From: Synechococcus sp. PCC 7335
GTDB taxonomy: Bacteria > Cyanobacteriota > Cyanobacteriia > Phormidesmidales > Phormidesmidaceae
Length of the DNA stretch: 64,000 nt
Direction of reading: 5' to 3'
NCBI RefSeq assembly: GCF_000155595.1
Contig: NZ_DS989904.1
Coordinates: 4,457,987 to 4,521,986 of the forward strand
Part shown: positions 55,624-64,000 of the stretch, in pieces
How positions within the stretch are numbered: the first letter of the stretch is position 1
Layout of the letters: each line of letters starts with the position of its first letter
Translations under genes and position numbers: made by a program
The notes under the pieces: generated by a model
The model's database searches: none
Told to the model about the DNA's origin: nothing
Seen by the model: only the letters and a program-made list of their open reading frames with translations

Positions 55624-56211
55624 CTAGGAACGATCAGAGATAATCTCTTTTATCTTTTTAATCTGAGTATTATAGCTATCTGAATCAATAGCAGGATGGT
55701 CTGTACTTCCCTCTATGGGCTGATCTAGTGGCACCCATGAGCGGCAGCCACCATACAGTGCTGAGTTCCAGACAATCTCTACAGGCACCGATAGTTGGTA
55801 GGCCCGCAGCGCTAGGATATATAGGGGCTGCTTAGGTTTCCATTGCAAACGCTCTGTTGCTAACTGAGGTTGCCAGATATGAAAGTCACTCAGCGCAGAG
55901 ACCTGATCGGCTGCGGTGGTTAGGAAAATATCAGTAATCTGAGCCCAAACCTTGAGTGTAATTTTCTCTGGGTGCCAGCCAGAAGCAACTGGCAGGACTG
56001 AGTTTTGATAGTTGAAGCCTTTGTAATCGGACTTTAGCAGTTCCGGCTTTTGATGCTCGAAAGTAGGAAAAAGAACCACTTGGTCGGACTGGGTACGAAA
56101 ACGGCCCTGATCTTCTTTGATACCACCTTTTCGTAGCAAGATGACTTGAGTGCCCTGAGCGATCGCATCTACTGCTATTGACCATTCTTTCAAAGCTGTA
56201 TTGATCAACAT
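55624..56211 (-). CDS. DUF1802-family protein
   Basis: A 195-residue soluble protein with the DUF1802 pattern: LKEWSIAVDAIAQGTQVILLRKGGIKE, FPTFEHQKPELLK, and KPQPL-like KPKQPLYILALRAYQL followed by GGCRSWVPLDQPI. Function unknown. It is transcribed alone. Confidence 0.82.
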   Translation of the reverse strand: MLINTALKEWSIAVDAIAQGTQVILLRKGGIKEDQGRFRTQSDQVVLFPTFEHQKPELLKSDYKGFNYQNSVLPVASGWHPEKITLKVWAQITDIFLTTAADQVSALSDFHIWQPQLATERLQWKPKQPLYILALRAYQLSVPVEIVWNSALYGGCRSWVPLDQPIEGSTDHPAIDSDSYNTQIKKIKEIISDRS

Positions 56212-56352
56212 GCGAGCTTCCTATAGCGGGTGTGGACAGCGAAGACCTAGCGTAGGGGAAAACTGATAAAGCGTAATCATAAGAAAAGCACCCACAGCAA
56301 ACGTGCCAACAGTGTTATTAGAAACTAAACTAACTGCCGCAATCGATCAACA

Positions 56353-56706
56353 TTAGTTGCCGCAGCAACGCTCTATACCCAAACTATCTAGCAACAAGTC
56401 GCCAACCGCATTGGCTATAGCAAACTCACTGTAAAAACTTTTGGAGAAATCATACCCCTGCATCTCAGTCAAGATAGCTAGCACTAACGCATTCAAATTA
56501 TTTTCGCCTTCCATACGCTGCCGAACAAACACCTGAGCTGCTCGAGAAGCAATATGTTCATTAATCGTTTCTGGCAAGAACTCTTTATCTAGCCATTGGT
56601 GCAAAGTCGTCTTGAGCCATTGCCCTTCCTTAAGCGCGTCTTCAGCCGGGGGAAGCTCAATAGACTCAATCGGTTCAGCAAAGTCAGAATCAGACATATC
56701 CAGCAT
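56353..56706 (-). CDS. Conserved small acidic hypothetical protein
   Basis: A 117-residue, mostly helical protein of acidic N-terminus (DSDFAEPIESIELPPAED) followed by WLKTTLHQWLDKEFLPE, EHIASRAAQVFVRQRMEGENNLNALVLAILTEMQ and ending ERCCGN with paired Cys. It has the look of a cyanobacterial conserved protein but I do not recognise its family. It is downstream-facing from the same region as DUF1802, 141 bases apart. Confidence 0.7.
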   Translation of the reverse strand: MLDMSDSDFAEPIESIELPPAEDALKEGQWLKTTLHQWLDKEFLPETINEHIASRAAQVFVRQRMEGENNLNALVLAILTEMQGYDFSKSFYSEFAIANAVGDLLLDSLGIERCCGN

Positions 56707-56887
56707 ACTTAAAGATCAATTCTGCTATCTGTTGGCGAGCTACTTGTGTTTAAAGGCTAGAGGCTCAGAGCCTGTAGTAGTGTAAAAAGGGACTATTACG
56801 TTACGTACCTTTACTTTTTTGAGTGCAACCGCTTCTTATGATGAAAAGGGTAACTACGCAGGGGGAAGCGTACATCTATAGAAAGCT

Positions 56888-57466
56888 ATGGTCTATTCCG
56901 TTCCTCAAATTCTGCAATGCTATGCTCAAGGCTATTTTTTGATGGCTGAGGCTGATGGAAAAACGCTCAACTGGTATTCCAGCAATCAGCGAGCTATCAT
57001 TCCGCTCGATCACCGCTTTCGCTACCCCAAGTCTCTACAGCGGGTTTTGAACCAAAAGCGCTTTACCCCTGCGATTAATCGCAGCTTTGAAGCGGTGATC
57101 GATGGCTGTGCTGATCGCGATACTACCTGGATCTCGCCTCAGCTGAAGAAAATATATATGCAGTTGCATAGAGCAGGATATGCTCACAGCTTTGAAACTT
57201 GGCAAGGAGACGAGCTAGCAGGGGGGTTCCTCGGCATCTGCCTTGGCGGCGTGTTTATTGGCGAGTCAATGTTTTACCGAATTCCTGAAGGCTCGAAAGC
57301 AGCGATGGTGATGCTAGTGAATCATTTGCGATCGCGTCAGTTCACTCTCTTCGATGTCCAGATTCTCAATCCGCATTTGGCTAGATTTGGTGCTTTTGAG
57401 ATCGACAGAGCCGTCTACGAAGCCACCTTATACAACGCCATTCAACAGTCCTGCCAATTCGACTAG
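56888..57466 (+). CDS. aat: Leucyl/phenylalanyl-tRNA-protein transferase
   Basis: Aat adds Leu or Phe from tRNA to N-terminal Arg/Lys of proteins, marking them for ClpS/ClpAP by the N-end rule. The family opening GYFLMAEADG-LNWYSSNQRAIIPLD, TWISPQLKKIYMQLHRAGYAHSFE, GGFLGICLGGVFIGESMF and LFDVQILNPHLARFGA are all present. The length of 192 residues suits the short cyanobacterial form. Confidence 0.93.
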   Translation: MVYSVPQILQCYAQGYFLMAEADGKTLNWYSSNQRAIIPLDHRFRYPKSLQRVLNQKRFTPAINRSFEAVIDGCADRDTTWISPQLKKIYMQLHRAGYAHSFETWQGDELAGGFLGICLGGVFIGESMFYRIPEGSKAAMVMLVNHLRSRQFTLFDVQILNPHLARFGAFEIDRAVYEATLYNAIQQSCQFD

Positions 57467-57508
57467 ATCCGGTTTGGCCAAACGCTACCTAAGCAACCCT
57501 AGTGAGAA

Positions 57509-57564
57509 CTATAGCTTCGGCCGCGTGGCCTTCACGAAGAGTATGCATCCGCCCATGGCTATAG
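57509..57564 (-). repeat. Dispersed repeat, family A, copy 4 (first half only)
   Basis: This 56-bp stretch begins CTATAGC and ends GCTATAG, so it has perfect 7-bp inverted ends. Its reverse complement GGATGCATACTC and following bases matches 5550-5605 (first half of copy 2). It lies between the convergent aat and USP genes, ending just before the USP stop. Confidence 0.5.
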
Positions 57565-57567
57565 GTG

Positions 57568-58422
57568 CTAGCTTTCTATCCGGGTGAGTAGCACCGGACA
57601 ATTTGCATACACCCGAATATAGTCAGACAGAGACCCGCCCAGCAGCCGATCTAGATCCGGCAATCCCTTAGCAATTGTTGGACGCCGATCAGGTGAGCCC
57701 AAAACCAATAGATTGATATTTAGCTGATCGACTAGTTCACAGATACGTTCGCCAGGTTTACCCGCCGGAGCCAGACAGCGATACTTAATGCCCATACGCC
57801 GAACTTTGGAAACTGCCTCTGCAAGGACTGGATCATTTTCAGGGCGATCTTGAAGAACTTCTTCGAGCTTGCCACTGAGCTTAGAGATCGTATGGACTAG
57901 AATAATCTCGCTGCCTTCAATATCACGAGCAAAATCGATTGCCGCATCTAAACTGGCCTTCGCCGAGTCAGACTTATCAAGGGCAACTAGGATACGCCTG
58001 ATTGACTTAATCGCATATAGATCATCTTTAACTAGCAGCATTGGCCGTGACGAGAGCTGAAAAACGTATTGGCTCACAGAATTACCGATAATGGCTTGCA
58101 GACCTTGCAGTCCTCTAGAACCCATAACAATTAGGTCAGCGTTAATCTCGTCAGCGACCTTCCCTACGACATCTTTAGGCTCACCTTCACGCAAAATGGC
58201 GTTTACCTCAGCGGGGTTAAGACCAAGGCTATTCACTGCCTCGGCTAGAATTTTGCCACCTTTCTCCCAGCGTTCAGTCATAACCGCTGAAGTGGACTGA
58301 GAAGGAACAACGTGAAGAATGGTAAGACGCGATCGCTTGATCCTAGGAATCTGCATCAGCACCTTCATCATCGCTCTGGTATTACCAATGCCTGAGTCAG
58401 CTAGCAAGATATTTTCGATCAT
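57568..58422 (-). CDS. Tandem universal stress protein
   Basis: A 284-residue protein made of two USP domains. Each begins with a beta strand and Asp (ENILLADSG; RRILVALDKSDSAKASLD) and ends with an ATP-binding-type loop (LIVMGSRGLQGLQAIIGNSVSQYV; LLVLGSPDRRPTIAKGL). The G-2x-G-9x-G(S/T) motif looks kept in the first domain and altered in the second. The role is stress-linked and unknown in detail. ATG 58422 is preferred over a start at 58482. It is divergent from the thioesterase gene. Confidence 0.88.
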   Translation of the reverse strand: MIENILLADSGIGNTRAMMKVLMQIPRIKRSRLTILHVVPSQSTSAVMTERWEKGGKILAEAVNSLGLNPAEVNAILREGEPKDVVGKVADEINADLIVMGSRGLQGLQAIIGNSVSQYVFQLSSRPMLLVKDDLYAIKSIRRILVALDKSDSAKASLDAAIDFARDIEGSEIILVHTISKLSGKLEEVLQDRPENDPVLAEAVSKVRRMGIKYRCLAPAGKPGERICELVDQLNINLLVLGSPDRRPTIAKGLPDLDRLLGGSLSDYIRVYANCPVLLTRIES

Positions 58423-58513
58423 AGGTTTAGCCTGGTCACTTCTAGCTCTGATTATCTCTACTTCCAGGAGATACTGACTCAAGTAGTAAACAACTATTGA
58501 CGATTGAGATGTA

Positions 58514-58966
58514 ATGGCAAAGATAGATAGTCCTAAATGGTTCGAGTATCCGATTAGAGTTCAGCCTCATCACACAGACTATGGCGGCGTAGTTTGGCAT
58601 GGAGCATACATCACCTGGCTAGAATCAGCTCGTGTAGAGTGCCTACGCGCAGCAGATGTTCCCTTTGACCAGCTAGTAAGTTCAGGCTTTGACCTACCAG
58701 TAGTTGCACTAGAAGTTCGCTACCGACAACCGCTGACACTTGGAATGACCGCTATCGTCAGGACTCGACTAGCACCCGTAAAGGGGCTGCGATTGAACTG
58801 GCTATACGAGATTGTCACTGTCGACGCGAATGAGACTATTCAGGTATGTCTTACTGCTCAGGTGACCTTGGTTGCTGTGAGCGTACGCGATCGCAAAGTC
58901 ATTCGCCAGCTACCAGCAGCCGTCAAAAAGATCATCGGCCAAATTTCTCAATATTTTAATGAGTAA
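58514..58966 (+). CDS. Hotdog-fold acyl-CoA thioesterase (YbgC-like)
   Basis: A 150-residue 4HBT-family thioesterase. The catalytic Asp lies in HHTDYGGVVWHGAYITWLESARVE, with LPVVALEVRYRQPLTLG following. It could act on acyl-CoA or on DHNA-CoA in phylloquinone synthesis, but the sequence does not decide. ATG with a weak ribosome site. Confidence 0.82.
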   Translation: MAKIDSPKWFEYPIRVQPHHTDYGGVVWHGAYITWLESARVECLRAADVPFDQLVSSGFDLPVVALEVRYRQPLTLGMTAIVRTRLAPVKGLRLNWLYEIVTVDANETIQVCLTAQVTLVAVSVRDRKVIRQLPAAVKKIIGQISQYFNE

Positions 58967-59195
58967 GCGGAAGAAAGCGCAGGTTGTCAACTATAGACGC
59001 AGGTTATCAACCATATAAGAGGGGAAGTAGCGCAATACTCAGCAATCAGCTAAACGAAGTAGTTGCGCAGCGCATTTACTTCAAAGCGCTACATTCTCGC
59101 TGTGACGATAGCTACAAAACTCATCTCACTACTGTCGAAAACAGCAAAAACTTCATCACTATCATAAATTTACAACTCTTAGTATCCTAGAGTCT

Positions 59196-59291
59196 TTCTC
59201 CACAAGCTTTCCACAGGTTTTCCACAAGTCGATCGGAGGTTTTCCACAGGTGAGAATGAAACGAGGGGATCTCACTCCCAATTGTGGAATA
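59196..59291. promoter_or_regulatory. Cluster of five DnaA-box-like sequences
   Basis: Two perfect TTTTCCACA boxes (59218-59226 and 59240-59248), two one-mismatch boxes in the same orientation (TTCTCCACA 59196-59204, CTTTCCACA 59207-59215) and one inverted one-mismatch box (TATTCCACA, 59283-59291). TTTTCCACA is the typical cyanobacterial DnaA box. Weaker TCCACA sites follow near 59430 and 59474. The flanking 59330-59400 is AT-rich. The cluster may be oriC or another DnaA-binding locus; dnaN and dnaA are not in the window. The rest of 58967-59564 has no gene I can support. Confidence 0.6.
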
Positions 59292-59564
59292 CGCCAACTA
59301 GGATATTTCTGTCTGCTATCACGAAGGCAGTGTAAACTTGTGTAACAAAAACCGCCCTGAAAGCCACTTGCCTGAATTCTTTAAAAATCTATTAAGTCTC
59401 TATCAGTAGTTCTATCTGTTGCTATTTCTAGATGGATGCTCCACAATTGATGAACACATTCGTTGATCGCTTCGTTCCACACAGCATCTTGTAAAACAGG
59501 AGCTAAGGCATAACAAAGCGTGACATTTTTGAGTCTAAATAAATCAGTGGTAAGGAGTTCGTCA

Positions 59565-59798
59565 GTGCAACAAACAGTCAGCTTATCAGTGGAAATTCCA
59601 GAAGATTTACACGCTTCAATTCAACAGTATTTAGATGTGCGTTCTAGTTGGAGTCAGGACCGTTTGTTCTGCGCAGCGCTTTCGCTATTCCTTATGCAAA
59701 ATGGTGTGACTCATCGCCAGGTCAGTCGCATCTACCTAGACAGCCTCTTTGGTCAACAGCCAGGAAGCAACAAAGAAATGATTCGCTCAAATGCCTAG
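59565..59798 (+). CDS. DUF2811-family small protein
   Basis: A 77-residue protein with the DUF2811 pattern (LSVEIPEDLHASIQQYLD, SWSQDRLFCAALSLFLMQNG, SRIYLDSLFG). The N-terminal part suggests a ribbon-helix-helix-like or small DNA-binding fold, but that is not established. The frame is open to 59520, yet GTG 59565 has AAGGAG (59552-59557) 7 bases upstream and is clearly the start. Confidence 0.82.
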   Translation: MQQTVSLSVEIPEDLHASIQQYLDVRSSWSQDRLFCAALSLFLMQNGVTHRQVSRIYLDSLFGQQPGSNKEMIRSNA

Positions 59799-59898
59799 TA
59801 TATCTAGCATATTATCTTGCACGTAGAGCTTCAGCTGAGCATCGCTGTCAATGGTTGAGCAGGTGATCGCTAGATAGCCAATTTCTATGAGTTTCTGA

Positions 59899-60013
59899 TA
59901 TAGCAAAGTAGGGGTGCATTCTTACTCTGCATGTAGACTTTGTGGCTAGAGTTGTCTGTTATCCTGTAACAATGTTAGCCGGTGAGTATGTCCTAACTTC
60001 TACGAAAGCTATG
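59899..60013 (+). repeat. Dispersed repeat, family B, copy 2
   Basis: Starts TATAGCAAAGTA and ends with TTAGCCGGTGAGTATGTCCTA...TACGAAAGCTATGG, as in 41905-42031. The first 32 bases also resemble the hairpin at 30656-30687 (TAGCAAAGTA..GCATTCTTACT..TGC). The remainder of 59799-60271 holds no gene I can support. Confidence 0.45.
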
Positions 60014-60271
60014 GATAGGTTAATCTATCTGTTCTAATTCATTCTTCTTATTTAATTACAATATTACTCTTCGCTAGATGAATAGAGAACAAGCCGTTAG
60101 CATACTATTGCTAAAGTATTAGCCTGAAAACATATCAACCGTCAGAACACACCAGTTCATAAGCGAATCTGTTTTCTCTTAGGGAGTCATCGGCTGTCGC
60201 TGACTTAGCTATCAATAGAATTAGTCTGTATTTGTTGATCTTAGGAAAGTGACTTACCAAGCTACAATTAC

Positions 60272-61075
60272 CTATTTCCCAATTGCTTTGACTAGGCCAA
60301 TTCCACCAAAGTAAAGAAAAAGCACTGCACCTCCTAGCAAACTTTGCGTTATCGGATCTGTCGAAGGAGTAAGGACTGCCCCTAGAATAGCTGCGCCTAG
60401 CAGTACATAGCGCCAGCCAGATAGCATCTGCTTGGAGTCAACAATTCCCAGCAGGCCCAGCAGTAGCTGAATCACTGGGATTTGGAATGCTAACCCCGTA
60501 CTAAATAGCAGCAACAGCACAAACTCAAAGTATCGATCGATTGACCACATCTGCTCAACCACATCCGCACCGTAATTGATGAAGAAATTTAGAGCAGCCG
60601 GAACTAGGGCAATATAGGCAAATCCCAGCCCCGCAAAAAATAAGATGCTAGAACCTAGCACTACTGGACCAATCAATCGACGCTCTCGCCGAGTTAGTCC
60701 CGGCAACACAAACTGGATAATTTGGTAGAGGATAAACGGACTCGCAATCAAAATGCCACTGTAGCCTGCCACCTTAATCGAGACAAAGAAATACTCACCT
60801 GGCGATAGCTGCAGAAACTTTGCGCCTTGAGCCGGAATCTCTAGCAGTTCAACGATCTGCCGAACGCCAGCAAAGCAGCCGACAACACCCACTAGGATGG
60901 CAACCAGTGAATAGAGAATCCGCGTTCTAAGCTCATCAAGATGATCAAATAAAGACATCTCAACGTCATTCGGAATTTCGTCTAGAAAGGCTTCGTCCAT
61001 AGATTTGTTCACTGGCTCGTCTAGCACTGAGAGGTTGGCAGAAGGTGCTGTCTCAAGGTCAGAAGGAGGCGTCAT
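60272..61075 (-). CDS. tatC: Sec-independent protein translocase TatC
   Basis: TatC recognises twin-arginine signal peptides and forms the Tat translocon in plasma and thylakoid membranes. Six hydrophobic helices follow the conserved [15 protein letters not shown]-terminal motif; FLPxxP-like [39 protein letters not shown] and [11 protein letters not shown] are diagnostic. The N-terminus has a 35-residue polar extension. tatA/B are not adjacent. Confidence 0.93.
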   Translation of the reverse strand: MTPPSDLETAPSANLSVLDEPVNKSMDEAFLDEIPNDVEMSLFDHLDELRTRILYSLVAILVGVVGCFAGVRQIVELLEIPAQGAKFLQLSPGEYFFVSIKVAGYSGILIASPFILYQIIQFVLPGLTRRERRLIGPVVLGSSILFFAGLGFAYIALVPAALNFFINYGADVVEQMWSIDRYFEFVLLLLFSTGLAFQIPVIQLLLGLLGIVDSKQMLSGWRYVLLGAAILGAVLTPSTDPITQSLLGGAVLFLYFGGIGLVKAIGK

Positions 61076-61195
61076 GAGAAGTACGAAGCTAACAAAGTCA
61101 CTGGTGTCTATTGTATCGGTTGTACCGCTAGGTTGTAGTGGCTAAAGCTGCTTCTATCCAAGCGGTAACTAGCAAAGCGATACTTACTGCTAGAT

Positions 61196-62653
61196 TCACT
61201 GCTGCACAGAGTAGTCTTTACCGGAGGGAACACCACCTGCACCCAAGGGTTCTGCTGGCTGACCATTTTGCGAAATCATGAGTCCACCAGGATTGCCTGA
61301 GAAAACATTAATACTATTTTGCGCCTCCCAAACCACGCGATCGCCCGGATTGAGCGTTCCTTCGAAGAGTCTTTCTCCTCCATCTGCGACAACTGTTGTC
61401 CAAGCAGGCGCGGTCACCTCCACTTCTAAGAACAGAGGCGCATCACTGATAGGTGGCTCTGGCTCTACAGCAGGTTCTGGGACAGGCTCTGGTTCTGGCA
61501 GTTCTGGCAAGGCAGATTCTGTAGGTATGGGTTCTACAGACTCGGCTGGTGCGGGGGAGTCGGCAACAGTAGGTGAGCGATCGCTCCCCAACACATTCGC
61601 CAAAATCACGATACCTGCTGTCAGCACTGCCACGATTGCCGCGCCAATCGCAAAGGGTTTCAAATTAGGGGTGTCACGACTACTAGCGTCCAAATTCAAC
61701 GGCTGACTGCTGGTGTAGCTGATAGGAGAGGTAGTAAGCTGAGAGCTATTGGGCTTTCCCTTAGCTAGTGGTAAATCACTCACTAAAGGGGAGGGACTCT
61801 CTATAGATAGCTCGCTAGGGCGCTCATCAGATAGCTGATCTATAGGTGTCTCTGAATCTGTAGGTGTCTCTGAAGGAGGTACCTCTAGAGGTACTGCAGA
61901 ATCAACTTCAGTAGATTGAGCGACAGGTAAGCTATCTGAGCCGTCATCGAGCGAACCGATTTCAACCGAACCAATTTCGACCGGCGTCGGCTCAGCGACA
62001 TCATAAGTGCTTGGCTCAGAGTCAAGATCTAATTCTCTGGAGTCAAAAGTAGTGGGATCGTCAGCTGATAAATCATCAGCTAACTTTGGGTTTGGCAAAG
62101 GAGAAGAGTCAGAATCAGCCGTAGCCAAATCAGCTGTAGTCAAATTAGCCGTAGCTACTGTCTGTTGATCGGATAATTCCGTTTCTAGATCATCGTCATG
62201 CGCGACAAAAATCGGTACCTCGTCTGTAGTAGGCGATGCCAAACTAGGCGCAGTAGACTGACTGGCAAGATCAGGAGTTGCCTGACTAGAAGCTGAGTTT
62301 GGCGCAATACGAGTCAGCCGAGTAGTCGCACTATCTTCGGTCTTTGAGCTTCCAAACTTCGAATTCTGGGCAACTCTAGGGATAGAGGGAATAGAGTCAA
62401 CGGTAAACTGCTGAGAGATTTCGATACCTTTTAGTCCAAGCGTCTCAGCATAGCGACGGATAAAGCCCTGGACAAAGATAGGTTCTGGGAGCAAGTCAGG
62501 ATTGCCCGTCTCGATACCCGTCAGTAGCTGCGGCCTAATATAGGTACTAACGGCAATATCCTGCAAAGACTTTCCCTGTTGCTCACGATTCTCGCGCAAG
62601 AAAGCACCGATCTGCGCTAGTTGACTTTGTTGTGAGCCACTAAATTTAGTCAC
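61196..62653 (-). CDS. rodZ: RodZ-like membrane helix-turn-helix protein
   Basis: A 485-residue morphology-type protein. Residues 10-85 form a RodZ helix-turn-helix (IGAFLRENREQQGKSLQDIA, YIRPQLLTGIETGN, PEPIFVQGFIRRYAETLGL). A 220-residue Ser/Thr/Asp/Pro-rich linker follows, then a single hydrophobic helix (AIGAAIVAVLTAGIVILA) and a C-terminal periplasmic DUF4115 domain (LEVEVTAPAWTTVVADGG, GTLNPGDRVVW). RodZ links MreB to the membrane in rods; in cyanobacteria the role is less known. GTG start. Confidence 0.82.
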   Translation of the reverse strand: MTKFSGSQQSQLAQIGAFLRENREQQGKSLQDIAVSTYIRPQLLTGIETGNPDLLPEPIFVQGFIRRYAETLGLKGIEISQQFTVDSIPSIPRVAQNSKFGSSKTEDSATTRLTRIAPNSASSQATPDLASQSTAPSLASPTTDEVPIFVAHDDDLETELSDQQTVATANLTTADLATADSDSSPLPNPKLADDLSADDPTTFDSRELDLDSEPSTYDVAEPTPVEIGSVEIGSLDDGSDSLPVAQSTEVDSAVPLEVPPSETPTDSETPIDQLSDERPSELSIESPSPLVSDLPLAKGKPNSSQLTTSPISYTSSQPLNLDASSRDTPNLKPFAIGAAIVAVLTAGIVILANVLGSDRSPTVADSPAPAESVEPIPTESALPELPEPEPVPEPAVEPEPPISDAPLFLEVEVTAPAWTTVVADGGERLFEGTLNPGDRVVWEAQNSINVFSGNPGGLMISQNGQPAEPLGAGGVPSGKDYSVQQ

Positions 62654-62941
62654 GATACTCCATGGAAACCAACGACTGCTGAGGACCCAGATGTATGTAG
62701 CATTGACTACGCCGTCTTGGGTAATCCTTCAGGTAGCTTAAACTAGATAGGTAAAGCTGCAATACCAAAAGAAACTCTAGCGCTAAAGAGGCAAAGTAGC
62801 GAGCGAATATGTCTACTCATTTGTATCAATCTGCGTAGTATCGCTGTATTGGCCTTCGTTAAATTTTAACGTATCGATGTTCGACCGGATGGGACGGAAG
62901 ACTTTGAGGACGCTACTCTTAAAAGCGCTACGACGAAAGCG

Positions 62942-64000
62942 CTATAAAGCGGCAACTTTAGCAGCAATTTCGGGGTTGTAGATTCTTAGATAGTTCCAAT
63001 AGCCACCGAAAACTGACTCTACATAGCCTTGAGTTTCAGGGTAGGGAATGATTTCGACAAACTCATCGGCATTAGCAAAATCTTTTTCAGCTACCCAGCT
63101 AGAAACCGCGCCGGGGCCTGCATTGTAGCTAGCCACTGCAAATAGAGAGTTGTCGGCGAACTGACGATGCGTGTAGTCGAGGTACCATGTACCAAATTTG
63201 ACGTTATCTTTGGGGTCAAACAAGCGGTAGTCTGCCTGGTTAATCTGTTGGCTGATCCATTCGCCAGTAGCAGGCATAACCTGCATCAAGCCCACTGCAC
63301 CTACAACCGATGTGATGTCAGGTTCAAATCTCGATTCTTGTCGAACCAAAGCAGTGACTAACAGCGGATTGAGATTGTTATCCTCAGCGCGACCTGATAT
63401 CAGCTCAGAAAAAGGAAAAGGATAGATCGCCTGACTATAGGTTGAGGTCTGCTTAAGACGCTGATAGTCGGTAATTTCAGCAGGGCGATCGCGCCAGCCC
63501 AAACTAGAGACCATGAAAATGCCGTCCAGGTTATCTCCAATTCCTAATCGCAAAACGCCATCAGTAAATTGCTCAGCAACTGTTGGCATCTGTCTACTAT
63601 CAAACTCACTCTGCCACTGACTCCATGCCGTTTGGTCATGCCCGAGTAAATACAGCTCTTGAAGCGCATCAGAGCCAGCGGGCAACTGCTGCCTTCGTCG
63701 GGGCAAAACAATCTTTGGACGCAAGGTACGCACCGTATCGAAATCGCCAACGTTCCAACCAAGATGCACAGCTGAGCGCCAAGCGTAGTAGGACTCTGGG
63801 TGATTGACAATCACGTTTTCGAAGGCCTTTCTCGCCTGGTCAACCTGATCCTGCTGAGAGTGCCATTTACCTAGCCAAAATCCTGCTTCGGCAGCTCGCT
63901 CACCGCTAGGAGCCGCGTCCACTAGCTGCTGCGCCCAGCTGATAGCGCCGGTAAGATTATTCGCCTTCGCATTTTCCTTAGCTCGCTTCAGACGGATCTG
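62942..64000 (-). CDS. Soluble lytic murein transglycosylase, 5' end outside window
   Basis: The 352 visible residues are the C-terminal part of an Slt70-like enzyme cutting glycan strands of peptidoglycan to anhydro-muropeptides. A helical superhelical region with TPR-like repeats (GAISWAQQLVD, ARKAFENVIVNHPESYYAWRSAV) is followed by the lysozyme-like domain: catalytic Glu in LVRQESRFEPD, VGAVGLMQVMPATGEWI, and SYNAGPGAVSSW. The frame is open to the end of the window, so the gene's N-terminus lies beyond. A GTG at 63922 is only internal. Confidence 0.88.
   Translation of the reverse strand, partial: QIRLKRAKENAKANNLTGAISWAQQLVDAAPSGERAAEAGFWLGKWHSQQDQVDQARKAFENVIVNHPESYYAWRSAVHLGWNVGDFDTVRTLRPKIVLPRRRQQLPAGSDALQELYLLGHDQTAWSQWQSEFDSRQMPTVAEQFTDGVLRLGIGDNLDGIFMVSSLGWRDRPAEITDYQRLKQTSTYSQAIYPFPFSELISGRAEDNNLNPLLVTALVRQESRFEPDITSVVGAVGLMQVMPATGEWISQQINQADYRLFDPKDNVKFGTWYLDYTHRQFADNSLFAVASYNAGPGAVSSWVAEKDFANADEFVEIIPYPETQGYVESVFGGYWNYLRIYNPEIAAKVAAL

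Noticed and set aside
58984-59190. A 68-codon frame upstream of the DnaA boxes
   Set aside because: No good ribosome site or resemblance to a known family; it probably arises by chance in the intergenic region.

Overview
The window is a chromosomal segment of a cyanobacterium. This rests on PsbX, a Ycf66-family protein, a flv3-flv1 flavodiiron pair, HisZ, several protein families largely confined to cyanobacteria (DUF1995, DUF1802, DUF2301, DUF2811) and frequent HIP1 octamers GCGATCGC (for example 9439-9446 and 24250-24257). A ggpS/gghA pair for synthesis and turnover of the compatible solute glucosylglycerol points to a salt-tolerant marine or brackish strain. The species cannot be named from the sequence alone.

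Layout. 1-8.5 kb: the tail of a disordered protein, then the glucosylglycerol block (gpsA and glpD for glycerol-3-phosphate, ggpS, and divergent gghA). 9-18 kb: M28 peptidase, DUF2301 and rhomboid membrane proteins, an acyltransferase-ldcA pair, a MATE exporter and gamma-glutamyltransferase, all housekeeping. 17.7-21 kb: a protein with an N-terminal novel domain and a TIR-like C-terminal domain, then an RTX/seven-bladed-propeller protein. 21-31 kb: ferredoxin, J-domain protein-hisZ, YdeI-like protein, mnmD, sulfurtransferase, rsmD, flv3-flv1 and dgkA. 31-36 kb: a frameshifted DUF4058 gene, tRNA-Cys, fructosamine-kinase and M16 peptidase genes, and a TnpB-only IS200/IS605-type element. 36-47 kb: an orphan sugar ABC permease, yggT, psbX, ycf66, a MocR/flavin-oxidase divergent pair, a GGDEF-EAL protein, a cysteine desulfurase, DUF1995 and DUF456 genes. 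47-52 kb: an ammonium transporter with a textbook NtcA site, a complete IS982-family element with a 6-bp target duplication, purE and nagA. 52-64 kb: RibD-C reductase, sensor kinase, DUF1802, aat, USP, thioesterase, a cluster of DnaA boxes, DUF2811, tatC, a RodZ-like gene and a lytic transglycosylase that runs off the window.

Most genes are ordinary core genes. Signals that the genes do not explain are: a dispersed MITE-like repeat family of about 115 bp (copies near 0.9, 5.6, 40.0 and 57.5 kb), a second repeat family (42.0 and 59.9 kb, with a related hairpin at 30.7 kb), a cluster of five DnaA boxes at 59.2 kb, the TnpB element whose predicted RNA end abuts the M16 gene, and the TIR-like protein. 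I found no CRISPR array, prophage or multi-gene defence island.
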